The translations under genes and the position numbers were made by a program. Under the pieces are notes generated by a model. That model worked only from the letters and a program-made list of their open reading frames with translations, searched no databases and was not told where the DNA came from. 64,000 nucleotides of DNA. Origin: Bacteroidales bacterium. Its GTDB lineage: Bacteria > Bacteroidota > Bacteroidia > Bacteroidales > VadinHA17. The stretch covers positions 15,654 to 79,653 of the forward strand of contig PLNT01000012.1 of NCBI GenBank assembly GCA_003141895.1, written 5' to 3'. Positions 45,329 to 55,204 of this stretch are shown here, one piece after another; position 1 is the first letter of the stretch, and each line of letters begins with the position of its first letter.

Positions 45329-45745
45329 ATATTTAAGTATTAGATAAATAAATTAGTATGCATTCACAGCTACAAAGATATGGAAATGTATAATGTATTA
45401 TAGACGATTGGCGATGGAAAACGATTAAAAATCAGCACACTATTGAAAAAACTTCGTCTTTAGCCTATAATACATAATGCTTTCTATAAATCTAAAACAT
45501 CGTCTATCTACTATAATACCTTATATACTCATTTATATGTCTTATTATGTGCATGTTATACCAATACGCAACTTTTGAAAGAAAAAATTTATTCTGTCTC
45601 AGATATTTTTTATCTTCGTAAACTTATTTTTAAGAGATATTCTTTGCCTCATATTACCTGTTAAAAATGATTTTTAAATAATATTAAATAATCTATACCT
45701 GAACTTGTTCGAAATAGATTATAATAAGAAACCAAATAATTAAAA
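45329..45745. other. Divergent intergenic region with an inverted repeat
   Basis: 417 bases between the aldolase (minus) and TolC (plus) genes. It should hold both promoters. The only clear structure is the inverted repeat at 45388-45525. No ORF was supported. Confidence 0.5.
45388..45525. repeat. AT-rich element with terminal inverted repeats
   Basis: TATAATGTATTATAGACGAT at 45389-45408 is the reverse complement of the 45499-45525 segment, apart from a 6-7 base insertion and one mismatch. A third related segment, CCTATAATACATAATG, lies between (45463-45479). The whole is about 138 bp and non-coding. Confidence 0.55.
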
Positions 45746-47086
45746 ATGAAAAAGTTCCTGTTAATAATATTTACCTGTTTCATAATCTCACAGGGTTTTG
45801 TTATAGCACAACAAAAAGTTTGGTCGCTGGAAGATTGCATCAAGTATGCTATCGACAACAATATCCAGATAAAACAACAAGCAATACAAACTGAGGTTCA
45901 GCAGAATTCACTTGACCTTTCAAAATTTCAATTGTTACCGACATTGAACGGACAAGCCTCACATTCCTATTCTTCAGGGCGTGCTCTCGATCAAAATACT
46001 TATACATTTGTGAATAAGACCCTTCAATCTGATTATTTCTACTTTGGAGGTCAAATGCCGATTTTTAACGGGTTGCAATATTATAATGCGATTCAGAAAA
46101 ACAAATACCAGGTTCTCGCCAGCAAAGAGGATCTTCAGGACATAAGTGATAATGTAGCGTTGAATGTCGCGCTCGCATACCTTCAGATTTTGCTAAACAA
46201 GGAGCTTGTTACTGCTAATCAGAATCAGCTTAACATTACCTTGCAGCAGATTGAGACGACTAAAAAGCTCGTTGATGCAGGAAGTGTCGCCAAAGGCAAT
46301 TTGCTGCAGATCGAAGCCCAGGCGGCACAGGAAGAGCTTTCGCTGATAACGGAACAGAATGCACTTGAAACTTCTGTTTTAACACTAACTCAATTCCTGG
46401 AACTTAAAACTCCGTCTGGATTTGAAGTTTCTGTTCCACAGATAACTGTCGATCCTAATACAATTGTATCAGGCAATATCGATGACATTTATGCGATTGC
46501 CGTGAAAAACAGACCTGAAATAAAAAGCTCTGAGTTGAAACTTGAAGCAAGCGGATATGGTCTGAAAATGGCAAAAGGTGGCAGAAGCCCAATCCTTTCC
46601 TTAAATTATTCTTACAGCACGCGATATTCTAATCCTTCAAATCTCCCCGGAGATCAATCCTTTGCAACTCAGTTAAAAAATAATAAAAGTCCGGGAATAG
46701 GCCTGACTTTGAATATCCCTATACTGAACGGCTGGCAGGTTAATAAGAACATATCGAACTCTAAATTAAATGTTGAGACCAATCAGTATAATCTTGAAGG
46801 AACACAAAAGCAACTGTATAAAAACATTCAGCAGGCTTATACAGATGCCGTTGCTTCACTCAAAAAATACAATGTTAGTATCAAAGCAATCGCCTCAACT
46901 GAAGAGTCTTTCAGATACACCGAACAAAAATTTAATGTTGGAATGGTTACTCCTGTTGATTATAATGCTGCAAAAACACAATTGCTTAAGGCACAATCCG
47001 ACATGGCACAGGCAAAATATGAATTTATTTTTAAGATCAAAGTCCTCGATTTTTACAAAGGTTTACCGTTAAGTCTTAACCAATAA
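45746..47086 (+). CDS. TolC-family outer-membrane efflux protein
   Basis: 446 residues with a signal peptide ending GFVIAQ. Two repeats of the OEP type are visible: WSLEDCIKYAIDNNIQI at the start, LNVALAYLQILLNKEL, then GLTLNIPILNGWQVNKNI and QQAYTDAVASLKKYN in the second half. Long helices form the trans-periplasmic tunnel. The HlyD-type adaptor follows after 35 bases, but no ABC or RND pump is in the cluster, so the inner-membrane partner must be elsewhere. Confidence 0.92.
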   Translation: MKKFLLIIFTCFIISQGFVIAQQKVWSLEDCIKYAIDNNIQIKQQAIQTEVQQNSLDLSKFQLLPTLNGQASHSYSSGRALDQNTYTFVNKTLQSDYFYFGGQMPIFNGLQYYNAIQKNKYQVLASKEDLQDISDNVALNVALAYLQILLNKELVTANQNQLNITLQQIETTKKLVDAGSVAKGNLLQIEAQAAQEELSLITEQNALETSVLTLTQFLELKTPSGFEVSVPQITVDPNTIVSGNIDDIYAIAVKNRPEIKSSELKLEASGYGLKMAKGGRSPILSLNYSYSTRYSNPSNLPGDQSFATQLKNNKSPGIGLTLNIPILNGWQVNKNISNSKLNVETNQYNLEGTQKQLYKNIQQAYTDAVASLKKYNVSIKAIASTEESFRYTEQKFNVGMVTPVDYNAAKTQLLKAQSDMAQAKYEFIFKIKVLDFYKGLPLSLNQ

Positions 47087-47121
47087 TAGTTATTACAAAA
47101 TCATTTTTAAGAGAAAAGATC

Positions 47122-48384
47122 ATGAAAAACAACAAGATACTTAAGATTTTACTCCCTGCAGTAATTGTTCTTATTCTGTTTGCAGTAATCGGGAAAAAGG
47201 CTGGTTGGTTTGGAAAAGCTTTAACGATAAAAGTCGCAGTTGAGAACGCAGAAAAACGTACTATTGTTGAGACTATTACAGCAAACGGTAAAATTCAGCC
47301 TGAGAAAGAAGTAAAAATCAGTCCTGATGTCTCCGGTGAAATTGTAGAATTAACTGTTAAAGATGGCGACCATGTCGAAAAAGGACAGTTGCTCCTGAGA
47401 ATAAAACCCGATAATTACATTTCACAGAGAGACAGATCACTGGCAGAAATAAGCGCAGCACAAGCCCGCCGCGCTCAGTCGGAAGCCCAGTTTACCCAGG
47501 CAGAACTTTCTTTTAATAGAAACCAGCAACTATATAAAGAACAAACTATTTCAAAATCAGATTTTGAACAGGCTCAAGCTACGTACAATGTGGCAAAAGC
47601 AGAACTTGATGCCGCTAAATTTGCTATAACAAGCGCCGAGGCTTCGCTTAAAGATGCTAATGAGAATCTTACCAAAACTTCTATTTATGCTCCGATGACC
47701 GGTACTGTTTCAATGCTTTTGGTTGAACTCGGAGAAAGAGTTGCAGGAACAAACATGATGGCAGGTACAGAGTTATTGCGTGTTGCCGATCTTTCACGTA
47801 TGGAAGCCCGGGTGCAGGTAAACGAAAATGACGTCCCGAGAGTTAAACTGGGCGATACTGCGCTGATAGAAGTAGATGCTTATCTCGATCAGAAGTTCAA
47901 AGGGGTAGTCACTGAAATAGCAAATTCAGCCCAGACTACCGGAGTTTCTGCTGATCAGGTGACTAATTTTGATGTCAAAATCTTCCTTATTCCGCAGTCG
48001 TACCAAAAACTGGTTGATGCAGGTAATAAAAATCCTTTCAGACCAGGAATGTCAGCAACAGTTGATATCCGTACTCAATCAAAAGCTGATATACTTACTG
48101 TTCCAATTCAATCAGTAACGACCCGTTCGGATACCTCAAAAATTGCAGCTGGTGCTCCGGCACAAAAAGATGTTCGTACTCTGGTCTTTGTAACTGACGG
48201 GAAATATGTACTTGCAAAAGATGTTAAGACCGGTATTCAGGATAATTCCTATATTGAAATCCTCTCCGGAATAGCGTTGAACGACAAGGTAGTATCTGCA
48301 CCATTCAGTGCAATAAGCAAAAAACTATCAGACAGCACGCTTATTGAGGTTGTAAAGAAAGAAGTACTCTTTAAGATAAAATAG
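47122..48384 (+). CDS. HlyD/MacA-type periplasmic adaptor
   Basis: 420 residues. A single N-terminal membrane anchor (LLPAVIVLILFAVIG) is followed by a lipoyl-like half (GKIQPEKEVKISPDVSGEIVEL), a long coiled coil (about residues 105-190, with many Ala/Gln/Glu), the second lipoyl half (IYAPMTGTVSMLLVELGERV), a beta-barrel (VNENDVPRVKLGDTALIEV) and a membrane-proximal domain. Adaptors of this type bridge TolC to MacB-like ABC or RND pumps. It is co-transcribed with the TolC gene, and tsaB follows after 22 bases. Confidence 0.92.
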   Translation: MKNNKILKILLPAVIVLILFAVIGKKAGWFGKALTIKVAVENAEKRTIVETITANGKIQPEKEVKISPDVSGEIVELTVKDGDHVEKGQLLLRIKPDNYISQRDRSLAEISAAQARRAQSEAQFTQAELSFNRNQQLYKEQTISKSDFEQAQATYNVAKAELDAAKFAITSAEASLKDANENLTKTSIYAPMTGTVSMLLVELGERVAGTNMMAGTELLRVADLSRMEARVQVNENDVPRVKLGDTALIEVDAYLDQKFKGVVTEIANSAQTTGVSADQVTNFDVKIFLIPQSYQKLVDAGNKNPFRPGMSATVDIRTQSKADILTVPIQSVTTRSDTSKIAAGAPAQKDVRTLVFVTDGKYVLAKDVKTGIQDNSYIEILSGIALNDKVVSAPFSAISKKLSDSTLIEVVKKEVLFKIK

Positions 48385-48406
48385 GTGTTGGTATCCCTTT
48401 CAAAAC

Positions 48407-49105
48407 ATGATTATATGTCTTGAAACTGCAACAAACCTTTGCTCTGTGGCATTAATTGATAATGCCGGTTTAGTCTCATTAAGAGAGAGCAATGAGTTAA
48501 AATCACATGCTTCTCTTCTCACAGTATTTGCTGAGGAAATCCTCAAAAATCAGGGAATAAAAGCCAGTGATCTTGATGCTGTTGCTGTGAGTAAAGGGCC
48601 CGGATCATATACTGGATTACGTATTGGTGTATCCGTAGCTAAAGGAATCGCTTATGGTGCATCCATACCATTAATCGGAGTTGAAACCACTCTGTCGATG
48701 TTCTGGGGCATGAAACAGAATATTCCGGAATCTGAAATAAATCCCCTCCTCTTCTGTCCTATGCTTGATGCGCGCCGGATGGAAGTGTATTATGCAATTT
48801 ATAATTCCACGGGAGAAAAAATAAAAGATATTTCAGCTGAAGTTGTAACCGAAGATTTGTTCACTGATATTCCTGAATCACAGAGAATTATATTCTTTGG
48901 TGACGGGGCAACAAAGTGCAAAGATATAATCAATCATAAAAATGCTATTTTTGCTGAAGATTTCAGAATTTCGGCTGCTCATATGCACAAGCCTGTTTTT
49001 CAGGCCTTTAATGAAGGGAGATATGAGGACGTAGCTTATTTTGAGCCATTATATCTGAAAGATTTTATAACTTCCATACCAAGAAAGAATATCCTTGGTA
49101 AATAA
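48407..49105 (+). CDS. tsaB: tRNA threonylcarbamoyladenosine biosynthesis protein TsaB
   Basis: 232 residues with an ASKHA-type fold. ICLETATNLCSVALIDNAG and VAVSKGPGSYTGLRIGVSVAKGIAYG are the classic TsaB signatures. TsaB is a non-catalytic partner of TsaD in making t6A37 in tRNAs reading ANN codons. Full length. It lies in a compact plus-strand run from the TolC gene through DUF3108, efp and the SpoIIE-type gene, so several may share a message. Confidence 0.93.
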   Translation: MIICLETATNLCSVALIDNAGLVSLRESNELKSHASLLTVFAEEILKNQGIKASDLDAVAVSKGPGSYTGLRIGVSVAKGIAYGASIPLIGVETTLSMFWGMKQNIPESEINPLLFCPMLDARRMEVYYAIYNSTGEKIKDISAEVVTEDLFTDIPESQRIIFFGDGATKCKDIINHKNAIFAEDFRISAAHMHKPVFQAFNEGRYEDVAYFEPLYLKDFITSIPRKNILGK

Positions 49106-49135
49106 TCAGTAGAAATACTGAATACGCGCAGGAGT

Positions 49136-49918
49136 ATGAAAAGAGTTTTTTGCATAACCGTCATAATATTAATTTTATCATCTTTAGCAGAGGGTCAGCC
49201 ACCATCATATAAGACGGGTGAGAAAGTAACATACACTATTCAGTACGGGTTTATTACTGCCGGAAACGCAACCCTTGAGCTAACTAATGATACACTTAAC
49301 AGGAAGGATGTCTGGCACTCAACGTTATCAGCAAGAACTACCGGTATGGCCGAAGCTCTGTTTAAGGTCATTGATATTTATGAGAGTTATATCGATCCTT
49401 TAACCGAATTACCCGTCCGGTCGATAAGAAACATTCATGAAGGTCATTACAAAAAATACAATGTTGTATTATTTGATCACAAGACCAGACGTGATTCAAG
49501 TATTTTAACGAGCGATCTTACGGGTCAGCATATAGCACCTCCGAGGATTCATGATGTTCTTTCATGTTTCTACTTCTTCCGAAACCATTTTCTGCCAAGG
49601 GATACCAATTTTCTGATAAAAGGTGAAATTATAACTATCATTACCTGGTTCTGCGATGAACTTTATCCAATCCGGCTAAAATATATCGGTACGGATGAAA
49701 TAAAAACCAAAGTCGGAAAGATCAAATGTTATAAGTTTAATCCTGTTACCGAAACAGGCCGGCTTTTCAAAACCCAGGAGGATGTTTCTTTCTGGTTTTC
49801 AGCTGATAAGAATTTTTTACCGGTTAAGGTACGATTTGATATATTTGTAGGAGCTTTCACTTGTGAGATCACGAGTTATGAAGGACTTGTATACCCGTTG
49901 GAAATAAAAAGTAAATAA
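49136..49918 (+). CDS. DUF3108 secreted protein
   Basis: 260 residues with a signal peptide ending SSLAEGQ. The body begins YKTGEKVTYTIQYGFITAGNATLEL and continues with HSTLSARTTGMAEALFKVIDIYESYID, HDVLSCFYFFRN and VSFWFSADKNFLPVKVRFDIFVGAF. These are the DUF3108 hallmarks, a lipocalin-like or LolB-like beta-barrel. Function is not established; members are periplasmic. It is located between tsaB and efp. Confidence 0.88.
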   Translation: MKRVFCITVIILILSSLAEGQPPSYKTGEKVTYTIQYGFITAGNATLELTNDTLNRKDVWHSTLSARTTGMAEALFKVIDIYESYIDPLTELPVRSIRNIHEGHYKKYNVVLFDHKTRRDSSILTSDLTGQHIAPPRIHDVLSCFYFFRNHFLPRDTNFLIKGEIITIITWFCDELYPIRLKYIGTDEIKTKVGKIKCYKFNPVTETGRLFKTQEDVSFWFSADKNFLPVKVRFDIFVGAFTCEITSYEGLVYPLEIKSK

Positions 49919-49945
49919 GCAAATAATTGAATAACAGAAATTTAT

Positions 49946-50512
49946 ATGGCAAGTACTGCAGATTTTAAAAATGGATTAGTCATTGAATTCAACAATGACC
50001 TTTACACTATCGTGCAATTTCAGCATGTTAAACCCGGCAAAGGACCTGCTTTTGTGAGAACTAAACTTAAGAACCTTAAATCGGGAAGAGTAATTGATAA
50101 TACCTTTTCGTCAGGAACAAAAGTGAATCTCGCAAGGGTGGAACGGCGCCCCTATCAATATCTTTATAAAGATGACATGGGATATTATTTCATGCATCTC
50201 GAATCTTTCGAACAGGTGCATGTTCAGGAATCATTGATTGATAATCATGAATTTCTTCTCGAGGGTGTAAGTGTTGAGATAGTCGTCCATGCTGATACTG
50301 AAACTATACTTTCAGTAGATATTCCTCAAATGGTAGTTATGGAGGTTACTTATTCTGAACCCGGGTTAAGAGGCGACACAGCGAATAATGCATTAAAGCA
50401 GGCCAAAGTACAGAACGGGGCAACTATAATGGTCCCATTATTTGTGAATACGGGGGATAAGATCAGAATTGATACCCGCGATAAAACCTACGTTGAAAGA
50501 GTAAAGGGTTAA
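49946..50512 (+). CDS. efp: Translation elongation factor P
   Basis: 188 residues with three beta-barrel domains, full length. The domain I loop FQHVKPGKGPAFVR carries Lys32 at the tip, the residue that is modified (or left unmodified) to contact the P-site tRNA. TYSEPGLRGDTANNALKQAKVQNGATIMVP is the family signature in domain III. EF-P relieves stalls at polyproline. No modification gene (epmA/earP) is adjacent; Lys rather than Arg excludes EarP rhamnosylation. Confidence 0.96.
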   Translation: MASTADFKNGLVIEFNNDLYTIVQFQHVKPGKGPAFVRTKLKNLKSGRVIDNTFSSGTKVNLARVERRPYQYLYKDDMGYYFMHLESFEQVHVQESLIDNHEFLLEGVSVEIVVHADTETILSVDIPQMVVMEVTYSEPGLRGDTANNALKQAKVQNGATIMVPLFVNTGDKIRIDTRDKTYVERVKG

Positions 50513-50519
50513 ATATACC

Positions 50520-51746
50520 ATGGTAGATAAAAAAGCTCAGAGCGACAGGTTAAAGATTTCAAAATTCAAATTAGACTCGCTGCTCGATATTACCATATCG
50601 ATCAATGCGAACCTGCCGACTGAAGAACTTTTATCTAAATATGAACTCATTCTCAGGAATAACCTGGGTATTGGCAAAATCCTGATATTCAAACATTCAG
50701 GAAAATGGGAATGTCTGCTTAACGGCGGCTTTCCCAAACATTTTGAAACTATTGATGTCGAATCCAGATTACTCGGTATCTGTGAGATTTTTTTTGGTGC
50801 CCCTGACCTGGGTTTTGAAGGTGTTGATATCATAATCCCCGTTTATAACAACAATGTTCATCTGGCTTTCATCTTTATTGGTGATATAGAGGAAGAGGGA
50901 GAGGGGATGAGTCCGGCATTGAAGCATCTGAACTTCATCCAGACATTATCAAGTATCATTATTGTGGCAATTGAAAACATCAGGTTATTCAACGAGAGCC
51001 TTAGGCAGGAAGCTCTTAAGAAGGAACTCGAGCTTGCTGCTAAAATGCAAAAAATGCTCATTCCTGAAAACAGCAAGATGCCTAAAAATCCAAAAATAGT
51101 AGTAAACGGGTTTTATTTCCCGCATTATGAGGTAGGAGGAGACTATTACGATTGCATAAGGCTTTCGGAGACAAAAACAGGAATTTGTATTGCGGATGTT
51201 TCGGGTAAAGGAATATCAGCTGCAATCCTGATGTCAAATTTCCAGGCAAGTTTAAGAGCCCTTTTTACGTGGGATATTGAGCTTGAAGTTCTGATTAAGA
51301 AACTTAACTCTATAGTGGTCATAAATGCATCCGGTGAGAAATTCATTACATTATTTGTTGCCAGATATGATCATGAAACCAGTGTCCTTGAGTATATCAA
51401 TGCTGCTCATAACCCTCCGGTACTTTATAATACAGTTACCGGTCAGACTGATCATCTGAGAACATCCTGTGTAGGTTTAGGAATGCTCGACGAAATCCCT
51501 GTTGTACATAAAACAGAAATACTAATAACTGATTTCTCAAAGATTGTCTGTTATACGGATGGGCTTTCCGAATTAAAATACGAGAATGGCAAGGATATCG
51601 GAACAACAGAAATTATCCGGCATATCTCCAATACCGAACCGGTTGAAGTCAATATCCGGCAAATGATAAAGGACCTGGGATTGCCATTTAATAATCCGTC
51701 GACTTTTGATGATGTGTCGATCATTGCAGCGGATCTGGTGAAATAG
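50520..51746 (+). CDS. GAF-like sensor with SpoIIE-type PP2C phosphatase domain
   Basis: 408 residues. An N-terminal GAF-like region (about 15-160) is joined by a coiled coil (LFNESLRQEALKKELELAAK) to a SpoIIE/RsbU phosphatase domain (about 190-405). The metal ligands are visible: GGDYYD (Asp208), IADVSGKG (Asp226) and DDVSII near the C-terminus. Such enzymes dephosphorylate STAS-type regulators. The gene starts 8 bases after efp. A SiaC-like target candidate is encoded at 43250, but no partner is adjacent. Cytoplasmic; no membrane segment. Confidence 0.9.
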   Translation: MVDKKAQSDRLKISKFKLDSLLDITISINANLPTEELLSKYELILRNNLGIGKILIFKHSGKWECLLNGGFPKHFETIDVESRLLGICEIFFGAPDLGFEGVDIIIPVYNNNVHLAFIFIGDIEEEGEGMSPALKHLNFIQTLSSIIIVAIENIRLFNESLRQEALKKELELAAKMQKMLIPENSKMPKNPKIVVNGFYFPHYEVGGDYYDCIRLSETKTGICIADVSGKGISAAILMSNFQASLRALFTWDIELEVLIKKLNSIVVINASGEKFITLFVARYDHETSVLEYINAAHNPPVLYNTVTGQTDHLRTSCVGLGMLDEIPVVHKTEILITDFSKIVCYTDGLSELKYENGKDIGTTEIIRHISNTEPVEVNIRQMIKDLGLPFNNPSTFDDVSIIAADLVK

Positions 51747-51876
51747 TACCCCCTCACGCTTCGCGTGGTCCCCCTGAAGGGGGACAAATTCTGTATTTTA
51801 AACGAACTATTTTAGAGCACCGAGAATTAACCCCCCCTGCCTACCGGCAGGCAGGCTTTAGGTGGGCAGGGGGGCC
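51747..51876. repeat. GC-rich palindromic repeats between convergent genes
   Basis: TACCCCCTCACGCTTCGCGT then GTCCCCCTGAAGGGGGAC, and a second block with CCTGCCTACCGGCAGGCAGG within CCCCCC...GGGGGG. They lie between the SpoIIE-type gene and tyrS, where the strong hairpins may end both transcripts. Confidence 0.7.
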
Positions 51877-51912
51877 AAGTGAAATTTTTATGTCCTATGT
51901 TGTAAAAAATTC

Positions 51913-53205
51913 CTAATTCACTCTGATCAGATAATAATTCTTCTTCCCTTTTTGAATCAGAAGATATTTACCATTCAGTAGTGATCCCGAGTTAAAAATG
52001 GAATCAGCTGAATCTATCTTCACCTTATTGATACTGAATCCTCCTCCATCTATAAGCCTTCTTAATTCTCCCTTGGATGGAAATACTGTTGTATGAACAG
52101 TACACAGATCGGTAGCAGTAACTCCTTTCTGCAGGATATCCGTCTTAACATCAAAAACGGGAACTCCCTCAAAAACAGACAGGAAGGTACTTTCATTCAT
52201 CTTTTTTAAAGACTCTGTTGTTCCTTTCCCGAAAAGAATCTGAGATGCCTCAACCGCTCCTTCATAATCATTTCTTGAATGCACCATAACCGTAACCTCT
52301 TCGGCAAGTCTTTTCTGAAGAAGTCTCTCATGCGGTGCCCTGATATGTTCGGAAACGATATCTTCAATCTCTTTCTGACCCAAAATGGTAAATATTTTAA
52401 TATACTTTGCCGCATCTTCATCCGAAACATTGAGCCAGAACTGATAAAACTGGTACGGAGTTGTTTTATCGGGGTCAAGCCATACATTTCCCGATTCAGT
52501 TTTGCCAAATTTAGTCCCATCCGATTTTGTTATGAGCGGACAAGTGAGAGCAAAAGCTTCTCCTCCGCTTTTCCGGCGGATTAATTCAGTCCCGGTAACA
52601 ATATTACCCCATTGATCCGATCCTCCCATCTGCAGCTTACAATTAAAATTATTGTACAGGTAAAGAAAATCAGTTCCCTGAACAAGCTGATAGGAAAATT
52701 CAGTGAAAGACATCCCCTCTTTTGCTTCAGAGCTTATCCTCTTTTTTACAGAGTCTTTTGACATCATATAATTTACTGTTATATGTTTGCCGATATCCCT
52801 TATGAAGCCCAGAAAAGAGTATTCTTTCATCCAGTCATAATTGTTCACCATTATTGCACGGTTTTTATTACCCGACTGGAAATCAAGAAATTTTGATAGC
52901 TGTTTTTTAATCGCTTCCTGATTTTTTCTGAGTGAATCCTCATCAAGCAGATTCCTTTCTTCCGATTTTCCCGATGGATCGCCTATCATGCCGGTTGCTC
53001 CTCCGACAAGAGCTATTGGAGTGTGCCCTGCCCTCTGAAAATGAACAAGTAACATTACCTGCACCATATGTCCGATATGTAATGAATCGGCTGTAGGATC
53101 AAATCCGATATAGCCGCTTGTTTTTTCTTTATCTAATAATTCGACAGTACCAGGCATGATATCGTGTATCATACCTCTCCATTTAAGCTCTTCAACAAAA
53201 TTCAT
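51913..53205 (-). CDS. tyrS: Tyrosyl-tRNA synthetase
   Basis: 430 residues. Class I signatures are HIGH at 43-46 ([11 protein letters not shown]) and KFGKT in [13 protein letters not shown] (the KMSKS equivalent). [28 protein letters not shown] forms the tyrosine-binding part. A C-terminal S4-like domain spans about 365-430 ([18 protein letters not shown]). It charges tRNA-Tyr. Housekeeping, full length. Confidence 0.96.
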   Translation of the reverse strand: MNFVEELKWRGMIHDIMPGTVELLDKEKTSGYIGFDPTADSLHIGHMVQVMLLVHFQRAGHTPIALVGGATGMIGDPSGKSEERNLLDEDSLRKNQEAIKKQLSKFLDFQSGNKNRAIMVNNYDWMKEYSFLGFIRDIGKHITVNYMMSKDSVKKRISSEAKEGMSFTEFSYQLVQGTDFLYLYNNFNCKLQMGGSDQWGNIVTGTELIRRKSGGEAFALTCPLITKSDGTKFGKTESGNVWLDPDKTTPYQFYQFWLNVSDEDAAKYIKIFTILGQKEIEDIVSEHIRAPHERLLQKRLAEEVTVMVHSRNDYEGAVEASQILFGKGTTESLKKMNESTFLSVFEGVPVFDVKTDILQKGVTATDLCTVHTTVFPSKGELRRLIDGGGFSINKVKIDSADSIFNSGSLLNGKYLLIQKGKKNYYLIRVN

Positions 53206-53263
53206 AACAGTCTTTGAGAGTAAATAATTAACTAGTTATTCATTATTTCTTCTTATCCCTTTA

Positions 53264-53356
53264 CCCCCTTTCCTGTTTCCCCCAAGGGGGAAAAGATTGC
53301 TAACTCCTTCCCCTTTGGGGGAAGTCCCGATAGCTATCGGGAGGGAAGGGGGTTAA
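53264..53356. repeat. GC-rich palindromic repeat cluster
   Basis: CCCCCTTTCCTGTTTCCCCC, AAGGGGGAAAAG, CTTCCCCTTTGGGGGAAG and CCCGATAGCTATCGGGAGGG, the last a perfect palindrome around TAGCTA. It fills the gap upstream of tyrS and downstream of cvpA (both minus strand). Confidence 0.65.
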
Positions 53357-53405
53357 ATAATCTTGAACAAAATCTGAAGCACTAAAAATAGCAAAAAAAC
53401 AGCCT

Positions 53406-53942
53406 TCAGATCACAGGCTCTTCAGGTTTCTTTTTAAAACGGTCGAAACTGTTGTTGAATCCTCCCTCTCCAATAACAGGAAATATAGCCGGGGCTATAT
53501 CGGATATTGGGCTGTACAGCCGTGACTGTTCTATTGCTTTCCTCGGAAGGAATGGTTTTTTCGAATCAATTGCATTCAGAATTGAAAAACACACACTCAT
53601 AATAAGAATCGATTTCAGTAAGCCGAATACAATACCGAGTATCCTGTTTATAAATCCCAGCGAAGCATAATTAATGATCTTATCTGCCAGAATACCAATA
53701 AAATGAATAATTACTACAATTATTGCGAAGGTTATAATAAAAGCTATGATACCTACATAACGACCAGTCATATCAAAATAATCATAAAGTTTTGCAGCAG
53801 TGAAAGTAGAGAATTTTATGGCACCCCAGATTCCCAGAACCAGTGCAACCAGTGAAGCAACTTCTTTAACCAGACCGTTAATGAATCCCATCACAAGTGA
53901 AAGAATGAGAATAACGACTATAAAGGCATCTAACCAGTTCAT
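53406..53942 (-). CDS. CvpA-family membrane protein
   Basis: 178 residues with four hydrophobic helices. It starts NWLDAFIVVILILSLVMGFINGLVKEVASL, the CvpA signature, followed by GRYVGIIAFIITFAIIVVIIHFIG and GFINRILGIVFGLLKSILIM. The C-terminal tail is hydrophilic. CvpA is tied to colicin V export and bile or envelope stress in other bacteria; the exact role is unknown. It is minus-strand and about 200 bases before the tyrS start. Confidence 0.88.
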   Translation of the reverse strand: MNWLDAFIVVILILSLVMGFINGLVKEVASLVALVLGIWGAIKFSTFTAAKLYDYFDMTGRYVGIIAFIITFAIIVVIIHFIGILADKIINYASLGFINRILGIVFGLLKSILIMSVCFSILNAIDSKKPFLPRKAIEQSRLYSPISDIAPAIFPVIGEGGFNNSFDRFKKKPEEPVI

Positions 53943-54144
53943 GATATCTGTTTTTTACTTTATCAAAGATAATTTATTTTCAGTAGTGAAGTAAATTGTC
54001 ATCATATCCAAAATTGGTTGAATTAAACAAATCTACCTCATTGTTTGTTGGAGAAGAGCAACTATTTATTAACCATTTGGGAATATTACTTTAGATTGAA
54101 GTGTCTAATAATTAATTAATTTCATAAATATAAAATCAGTATCA

Positions 54145-55176
54145 ATGAGAAAAAAGATCTTTATTATTGCAGGGATTTTCCTGTCTTTACTTGGTCTTAA
54201 TGGCCAGAATGTAGACAACGGATATAAAATCGCTCAGCAAATCCATCTTGAGGGTGACGGTTTCTGGGATTATCTTAATGCAGACGATGCCACAGGCATG
54301 TTATATGTATCACATGGAAAGATGGTGAATGTGGTGGATATGAAAACCGGCAAAAACGTTGCTACTATTACTGACGTGAATGGTGTACATGGTATAGCTA
54401 TTGCGATTGAATTCAATAAGGGTTTCATAAGCAATGGAGCTGATAGCAATGTTACAGTATTCAATACAAAAGATTTCAAAGTAATTGAAAAAGTACCTGT
54501 AACCGGGAAAAATCCTGATGCAATTCTATATGAACCCTTTTCCAAATCAATAATCACATGGAACGGGCGATCATCAAATGCCACAGTTATTGATGCCAAA
54601 ACAGATAAAGTAATTGCTACTATTATGCTGGCCGGAAAACCGGAAGCAGCTGTAAGCGATGGGAATGGAAAGGTTTTTGTGAATATTGAAGATAAGAGTG
54701 AAATTTCCATGATAAATGTGAAAACCTGGAAGGTGGAACAAACCTGGTCTATAGCTCCGGGGGAAGGGCCAAGCGGGCTTGCTCTTGATAATGAGAATCA
54801 TCGTCTCTTCAGTGCTACTGATAAGCTTATGGTGGTTCTGGATGCAGAATCAGGAAAGGTCATTACAACTCTTCCTACAGGCGGTCGTGTTGATGGAGCA
54901 GGTTTTGATCCCGGATTAAAGAGAGCCTACAGCTCATGCGGAGAAGGTGTTCTGACTGTGGTTCAGGAAGAAAATCCAAACACATTTAAAGTGCTGGCAA
55001 ATGTTCCTACACAGGCCGGAGCCAGAACAATTTCCGTTAGTGCGGAAACTCATAGAATCTATTTGCCAACTGCAGAGTTTGGACCCACACCGGAAAAGAC
55101 AGCTGATAATCCTCGTCCACGCCCCACAGTGAAACCTGGAACATTTACTGTGCTGGTGGTTGAGCCTGGTAAATGA
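54145..55176 (+). CDS. Secreted YncE-like beta-propeller protein
   Basis: 343 residues with a signal peptide ending GLNGQ. Repeats of a YVTN-type blade cover the chain: GMLYVSHGKMVNVVDMKTGKNVATI, FISNGADSNVTVFNTKDFKVIEK, IITWNGRSSNATVIDAKTDKVIATI and RLFSATDKLMVVLDAESGKVITTL. Proteins of this family are periplasmic or secreted seven-bladed propellers; YncE binds DNA in vitro but its role is unsettled. An intrinsic terminator follows at 55205. Confidence 0.88.
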   Translation: MRKKIFIIAGIFLSLLGLNGQNVDNGYKIAQQIHLEGDGFWDYLNADDATGMLYVSHGKMVNVVDMKTGKNVATITDVNGVHGIAIAIEFNKGFISNGADSNVTVFNTKDFKVIEKVPVTGKNPDAILYEPFSKSIITWNGRSSNATVIDAKTDKVIATIMLAGKPEAAVSDGNGKVFVNIEDKSEISMINVKTWKVEQTWSIAPGEGPSGLALDNENHRLFSATDKLMVVLDAESGKVITTLPTGGRVDGAGFDPGLKRAYSSCGEGVLTVVQEENPNTFKVLANVPTQAGARTISVSAETHRIYLPTAEFGPTPEKTADNPRPRPTVKPGTFTVLVVEPGK

Positions 55177-55204
55177 TTTTTGGTTCAATTTTAAAGAATT
55201 AAAG

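Noticed and set aside
53406-55188. Several long opposite-strand frames over cvpA and the YncE-like gene.
   Set aside because: They lie wholly in the shadow of well-supported genes and show no domain signatures.
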